Source of the DNA: Thermoplasmatales archaeon UBA582
GTDB lineage: Archaea > Thermoplasmatota > Thermoplasmata > Thermoplasmatales > Thermoplasmataceae
Length of the DNA stretch: 9,285 bases
Assembly (NCBI GenBank): GCA_002502705.1
Contig: DAQB01000035.1
Span: forward strand, 257-9,541
Direction: 5' to 3'
A model generated the notes under the pieces. It made no database searches, was not told where the DNA came from, and saw only the letters and a program-made list of their open reading frames with translations. Numbering within the stretch: position 1 is the stretch's first letter; each line of letters starts with the position of its first letter. A program made the position numbers and the translations under genes. This document shows positions 5,913 to 9,285 of this stretch, piece by piece.

Positions 5913-5931
5913 AATAACGCGTTATTTTTTT
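5913..5931 (+). terminator. Perfect 14-bp palindrome with T-run
   Basis: AATAACGCGTTATT (5913-5926) is fully self-complementary and runs into seven T (5925-5931). As RNA it folds into a small hairpin with a CGCG loop, so it may be a back-up terminator for the ferredoxin transcript. As DNA it could also be a dimeric protein site. Confidence 0.4.
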
Positions 5932-6102
5932 ATGGTACCGACCGTTATTTTTGGCTACTTCATTACTTCATTCGTACATTTTAATTATGGCATCAAATTT
6001 AGGATCTATCAATTGGAACTGTAACCGCATAGAGCAATTGTCTGAAAATAATAATTAGACTGAGATGATTGAGAGAGGCGTTTAAGTCAAATTTTACAAA
6101 AA

Positions 6103-6113
6103 TTTTTATATTT
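6103..6113 (+). promoter_or_regulatory. TATA box of the LURP-one-like gene
   Basis: TTTTTATATTT is centred about 30 bases before the ATG at 6138. GAGGTTG at 6124-6130 is a partial Shine-Dalgarno match, but a TATA box in this place leaves almost no leader to contain it. Confidence 0.5.
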
Positions 6114-6137
6114 TAAAATTTTAGAGGTTGGTTTTAA

Positions 6138-6755
6138 ATGTCGGGGGAGTTCGAGAGTATACAAGGAAGCAAAACAATATACATGATGGATCAAAAGATA
6201 GTTAAACCATTTATCGGAAGCGTACCAATCGACTATGAAAAATATAGGACAAAGATGATCAAAGATGAGAACGATAATGAAGTCCTCAGAATCGATTACG
6301 ATCCTTCACCCGGAAATTCTCAACAGGGTGGCGGAGGGCTAATGAACAGAATCGCACAGATGGTGGAAGGGCTATTCAATTTCAAGATAGGTGACCTTTC
6401 TGGAAACTATATTTATTCGGTCAAATCATTAAACTTTATGCACAAAAAGCACGACTTCTCGGTTATGAATGGCGATGAAAGTGAAGAGAAGTTCAAAGCG
6501 TCCCACTATTTGATGAATCTCGCAAAGGAAAAGGTCGAAGTTACAGACACTAATTCTAACGTGTTGTTAAGATCTGAATATCGTGGTTTCAGAAAAATCA
6601 TAGAAGTTCAAGATAATAATAACAACCAAGTAGCGTTGCTTCATGCCCCTATAATTTCAATGCGAGATCGTTGGAAGATGGAATTTAATGGTGATTGCGA
6701 TCGCTACATGGTCTTAATTATGGCTGCAATCATGAGTGAATTCGGTGAAAGATAA
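6138..6755 (+). CDS. LURP-one-related / tubby-like fold protein
   Basis: This 205-residue protein has no signal peptide and no clear membrane span. The pattern suggests the LURP-one/scramblase (tubby C-terminal) fold, built from repeated short beta strands that alternate with polar turns. YMMDQK opens the fold (15-20); IKDENDNEVLRIDY (41-54), VTDTNSNVLLRSEY (135-148) and VQDNNNNQVALLHA (157-170) are strand-turn-strand units of one type. The chain closes with RWKMEFNGDCD (178-188) and a hydrophobic helix, RYMVLIMAAIMSEF (189-202), like the buried C-terminal helix of this fold. A Gly-rich linker (SQQGGGGLM, 61-69) interrupts it. The fold call comes from my pattern recognition and needs profile confirmation. 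Known relatives are membrane- or phospholipid-associated, or of unknown role. The gene has its own TATA box and looks monocistronic. Confidence 0.55.
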   Translation: MSGEFESIQGSKTIYMMDQKIVKPFIGSVPIDYEKYRTKMIKDENDNEVLRIDYDPSPGNSQQGGGGLMNRIAQMVEGLFNFKIGDLSGNYIYSVKSLNFMHKKHDFSVMNGDESEEKFKASHYLMNLAKEKVEVTDTNSNVLLRSEYRGFRKIIEVQDNNNNQVALLHAPIISMRDRWKMEFNGDCDRYMVLIMAAIMSEFGER

Positions 6756-6811
6756 ACACTAATTTTTCTTCAGAGTTGCAAAGAAACTATTTTCAAGGAA
6801 AATCAAAACCT

Positions 6812-6820
6812 TTTAATTTA
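6812..6820 (+). promoter_or_regulatory. TATA-like box of the prepilin peptidase-hutI pair
   Basis: TTTAATTTA is centred about 30 bases before the ATG at 6846. No ribosome binding site lies before that ATG, so the first gene is probably read from a leaderless message. Confidence 0.45.
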
Positions 6821-6845
6821 TCGGTAGACTTTTACTATACCCTCT

Positions 6846-7559
6846 ATGTTAGATGTCACTATTACAGTATTCGCAATCGCGATCCTTACGCTTTCAATCG
6901 CCGCTCTCCAGGATATAAGGTCAAGAGAGATTGACAAGTTTATTTTCATACCACTTGTGCTTGTAGGGTTTATTGGAGGTGTGTTTAATGGGATACCGCT
7001 TCCACTCCTAATTCTTCCAGCTGTTTTATTCGTATCTCTATTTGTTAAGTTTGTTCCATGGATATACACTTTTATAGGAATTTCCGGTTTTGCACTGTCC
7101 CTTTATTTTTCTCCGCCTGGATATTTCTTAGAAATATTAGTTATCTTCATTATATATATTATGGGGATAGGTGAAAAGCTGTTCGGATATGGGGATGTTA
7201 AAGCACTTCTTGCTCTCTCGGTATCATTCTTTACCCCGATCATCTATTCTATACGCGCACCAACTTATATCGAGTCTATTTTTCCCTTTGACTTCTCCCT
7301 ATTATTCACCCTCTCTCTGGTTTCACTTCTCTCTGTAATATACATTCTTCTTCTTTCTTTCCTTTCAGGTGACAAAATATCGTTCTATTCCCTTTTCTCC
7401 TTTAACTATGACGAGGAAAAATTGAAGAAAAGTCCTAATAAGTACAGGGTGCGTGAAATAGGAGGAAAGAAGGTAATGGTCTACGGGATTCCATTTATAG
7501 TGCCAATTCTTATATCTTTCATCATAGTTTCGTTTTTCGGGAGCTGGTACGTTCTTTAG
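6846..7559 (+). CDS. Archaeal type IV prepilin/preflagellin peptidase (A24 family)
   Basis: This 237-residue membrane aspartic protease removes the class III signal peptide from archaellins, pilins or other surface-filament proteins. Both catalytic motifs of family A24 are present: QDIRSREID after the first membrane helix (D23) and GYGDVKALLAL (114-124, D117). Hydrophobic segments lie near 3-21, 33-48, 52-68, 73-88, 95-108, 144-175 and 212-233. A soluble loop (176-211) precedes the last helix and includes the VREIGGKKVMVYGIPF stretch typical of archaeal FlaK/PibD/EppA-like enzymes. Length fits FlaK rather than bacterial PilD, and the bacterial zinc-binding loop is absent. Which filament it serves cannot be told, since no pilin, archaellin or assembly ATPase gene is nearby. 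It ends nine bases before hutI. Confidence 0.85.
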   Translation: MLDVTITVFAIAILTLSIAALQDIRSREIDKFIFIPLVLVGFIGGVFNGIPLPLLILPAVLFVSLFVKFVPWIYTFIGISGFALSLYFSPPGYFLEILVIFIIYIMGIGEKLFGYGDVKALLALSVSFFTPIIYSIRAPTYIESIFPFDFSLLFTLSLVSLLSVIYILLLSFLSGDKISFYSLFSFNYDEEKLKKSPNKYRVREIGGKKVMVYGIPFIVPILISFIIVSFFGSWYVL

Positions 7560-7562
7560 GTG
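7558..7562 (+). promoter_or_regulatory. Shine-Dalgarno sequence of hutI
   Basis: AGGTG spans the end of the prepilin peptidase gene (its last two bases are the end of the TAG stop) and lies six bases before the hutI ATG. Such a site is expected for an internal gene of an operon and supports co-transcription with the gene upstream. Confidence 0.5.
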
Positions 7563-7568
7563 TATTAA

Positions 7569-8780
7569 ATGACAAGCATTCTTCTCAAGAATATAAAGCA
7601 GATAATTTCCCCTCTTGATCGGGGCAGCCAGAATTCAGGCGCTGAACAGTCAAAATTGTCTTTGGTGACAGATTCATCCATTCTTATTGAAAATAGTAAA
7701 ATAAAGGAAATAGGCGACATCCATCGAAATGCTGATAGAAGCATTGACTGCGGAGACCTGATAGCACTCCCTGGGTTTATTGACTCACACACCCATATAG
7801 TTTATTCAGGCTCCAGGTACGAGGAGTTCTATCAGAAAATAGAAGGCAAGAGTTATCTGGAGATTCTTCGCAGTGGTAACGGAATTGGCAGGACTGTCAG
7901 GGAAACTGAAGCAGCATCCTATGAAAAAATATTGCAGGAAACATCTGCACGCGTAAAAGACGCCTCTTCTCATGGAACAACCACAATCGAGATGAAGACC
8001 GGCTACTCCTCATCAGTGGAAGGCGAAAGTAAAATGCTGTCTGTTATGGAATCAATAAACAATACAAACACCGTTCGGGTAATGAAAACTCTTCTCCCCC
8101 TTCATTCTGTAAGCATGGGGAAGACAGCAGGCGACCATGTGGATTTTGTCTTAGAGAAAGAGATACCGATCCTTCTTAACAGGGCAGACTTTGTAGACTC
8201 CTTCTGCGATGCCGGTGCATTCTCACCTGAGGATACAGCAAGGCTTTTCGCAGCTGTGGTCCCAAAACCGCTGCGTCTTCACGCAGACGAGATCCAAAAC
8301 ATTGGCTGCCTTAACCTTTCTGATCGATTCAAGATATCATCAGCTGATCACCTTTTAAAAATCGATCCTGATGGATACAACAAGCTTGCGAGAAACAAAG
8401 TGACCGCTAACCTGCTACCGATAACGGCATTCGCCCTGAATGAAAAATATCCGTCAGGAAGAAAATTCATCGATTCCGGCATTCCTGTTTCGATCTCGAG
8501 TGACTCATCCCCGCTGACGAGAAACCAGAACATGCAATTTGCCATTTATCTAGCAGTTAGATTCTGTGGTCTCAAAATAGAGGAGGCGATAAATGCAGCA
8601 ACCATCAACGCCGCTTATTCATTGAATATTGCAAATCGTACTGGAAGTATTGAGGCAGGAAAAGATGCTGATTTAATTTTAATGAATCTTTCAGATTACA
8701 GAGAAATCCCTTATGAATATGCATCAAACCCGGTTTCATTTACAATAAGAGGTGGTAATATATTGCAGGGGTACAGCTGA
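7569..8780 (+). CDS. hutI: Imidazolonepropionase
   Basis: HutI hydrolyses 4-imidazolone-5-propanoate to N-formimino-L-glutamate, the third step of histidine degradation, in the cytosol. The 403 residues match the family. It is an amidohydrolase with the metal ligands of the TIM barrel: HTH (H74, H76), the TLLPLH histidine (H179), LHADE (H238, E241) and SSDSSP (D312). HutI-specific features are the arginine in SGSRYEEF (R83), the NGIGRTVRET loop (104-113), the EMKTGYS stretch (141-147), DSFCDAGAF (210-218) and SADHL (258-262). An N-terminal beta-sandwich piece and a C-terminal GSIEAGKDADLILM complete the fold. The histidase and urocanase genes are not in this window. It follows the prepilin peptidase gene by nine bases, an unexpected partner. 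A seven-T run at 8794-8800 may end the transcript. Confidence 0.92.
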   Translation: MTSILLKNIKQIISPLDRGSQNSGAEQSKLSLVTDSSILIENSKIKEIGDIHRNADRSIDCGDLIALPGFIDSHTHIVYSGSRYEEFYQKIEGKSYLEILRSGNGIGRTVRETEAASYEKILQETSARVKDASSHGTTTIEMKTGYSSSVEGESKMLSVMESINNTNTVRVMKTLLPLHSVSMGKTAGDHVDFVLEKEIPILLNRADFVDSFCDAGAFSPEDTARLFAAVVPKPLRLHADEIQNIGCLNLSDRFKISSADHLLKIDPDGYNKLARNKVTANLLPITAFALNEKYPSGRKFIDSGIPVSISSDSSPLTRNQNMQFAIYLAVRFCGLKIEEAINAATINAAYSLNIANRTGSIEAGKDADLILMNLSDYREIPYEYASNPVSFTIRGGNILQGYS

Positions 8781-8793
8781 TCCAGTGAAAATC

Positions 8794-8800
8794 TTTTTTT
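8794..8800 (+). terminator. T-run terminator candidate after hutI
   Basis: Seven consecutive T begin 14 bases past the hutI stop codon, with no stem before them. Archaeal transcription often ends at such T-tracts. Confidence 0.4.
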
Positions 8801-8839
8801 ATCAAAGGTTATTATTTGAATAAAGATTCGAGATTTAAA

Positions 8840-9285
8840 ATGATTATTGATACAGACAGGATCCTATCTGATCTAAGAAAGAGAGGTGCAAAGAAGATAA
8901 TGCTTATGGTTCCAGACGGTCTCAAACCATCTGTATTCTCTCTTTTTCAAGCACTTTCAAAGGAATTCTCCATAATTATCTCAAGCGACCCATTCTTCGG
9001 TGCATGTGATGTTGGTGAAATGGCCCTGTATAATGACGTTGATGTCATAGTGCAGCTTGGTCATTCCGAGATTCCAAACATAAAATATCCCAAACCTGTA
9101 CTGTTCATAGAATACAGAGAGGAGCGGGATCAGGACTTAACCAAAGTGCAGTTCACTGAAATATTGGAAAAGGGTTACTCCAGAATAGGTCTTCTATTTT
9201 CCATACAATACATGAAGGCAGCTGAGCAGGTTAGAAAAATGCTCGAGGCGAGGGGATTTCAGGTAATAATTGGCAAAAACGACGG
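8840..9285 (+). CDS. dph2: Diphthamide biosynthesis protein Dph2 (partial, C-terminus off window)
   Basis: The first 148 codons of the gene run off the right edge without a stop. Dph2 is a [4Fe-4S] radical enzyme that cleaves S-adenosylmethionine to move a 3-amino-3-carboxypropyl group onto a histidine of elongation factor 2, the first step in making diphthamide, in the cytosol. MLMVPDGLK (21-29) and PFFGACDVGE (51-60) are the family signatures; C56 matches the first cluster Cys of archaeal Dph2 (C59 in Pyrococcus). VIVQLGHSEIP (69-79) and SIQY follow as in the first of three similar domains. The other two cluster cysteines lie beyond the window. I chose the ATG at 8840 because the coding pattern begins there and only 59 bases separate it from hutI. 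A weak AT-rich box lies near 8809-8817. Confidence 0.88.
   Translation, partial: MIIDTDRILSDLRKRGAKKIMLMVPDGLKPSVFSLFQALSKEFSIIISSDPFFGACDVGEMALYNDVDVIVQLGHSEIPNIKYPKPVLFIEYREERDQDLTKVQFTEILEKGYSRIGLLFSIQYMKAAEQVRKMLEARGFQVIIGKND

Larger units (their letters stand above)
5854..6137. other. 284-base spacer between the ferredoxin and LURP-one-like genes
   Basis: I see no gene here. It holds the hairpin at 5861-5877, a 14-bp palindrome followed by seven T at 5913-5931, a second CGTTATTTTT nearby (5943-5952), and the TATA box of the next gene. Confidence 0.5.

Overview
The window looks like chromosomal DNA from an acidophilic, heterotrophic archaeon of the Thermoplasmatales group (Thermoplasma, Ferroplasma, Picrophilus, Cuniculiplasma or uncultured 'plasma' relatives). 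The main reasons are a zinc-containing 7Fe ferredoxin, a diphthamide synthase (Dph2), an archaeal prepilin peptidase and a DUF99 protein. Many genes also have an AT-rich TATA-like box about 24-32 bases upstream of the start codon and no room for a leader, which is the archaeal leaderless pattern. Genus-level placement is inference. The genes are mostly housekeeping or metabolic. I see no CRISPR array, complete insertion sequence, rRNA or tRNA.

Layout, left to right. Bases 1-265 hold no confident gene, only two imperfect hairpins and an open frame entering from the left edge. A degenerate metallo-beta-lactamase-fold protein (266-877, minus) diverges from an unrecognised 160-residue protein (1117-1599, plus). 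Next comes a minus-strand metal-homeostasis operon: a DtxR/MntR-type regulator (2623-3024) followed four bases later by a NicO/UreH-like membrane transporter (1647-2618). A 17-base palindrome sits between the regulator's TATA box and its start codon, where a repressor would be expected to bind. A DUF99 gene (3235-3813, plus) runs tail to tail into a NifX-like small protein (3797-4147, minus), whose start I place well inside the longest open frame. Upstream of that is purM (4209-5222, minus).

The divergent zinc-ferredoxin gene (5422-5853, plus) has a TTG start and a Shine-Dalgarno sequence. It is followed by a hairpin and a palindrome plus T-run in a 284-base spacer. Then come a LURP-one/tubby-like fold protein (6138-6755), an A24 prepilin peptidase (6846-7559) closely linked to an imidazolonepropionase gene hutI (7569-8780), and the start of dph2 (8840 to the right edge), all on plus.

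Functional threads: metal control (regulator, transporter and operator), electron transfer for central metabolism (ferredoxin), purine synthesis (PurM), histidine breakdown (HutI), surface-filament maturation (prepilin peptidase) and modification of elongation factor 2 (Dph2). No clear new multi-gene system is visible. The best candidates for a second look are the metal operon with its operator and altered metal motifs, the degenerate MBL protein, the archaeal LURP-one-like protein and the unrecognised 160-residue protein.
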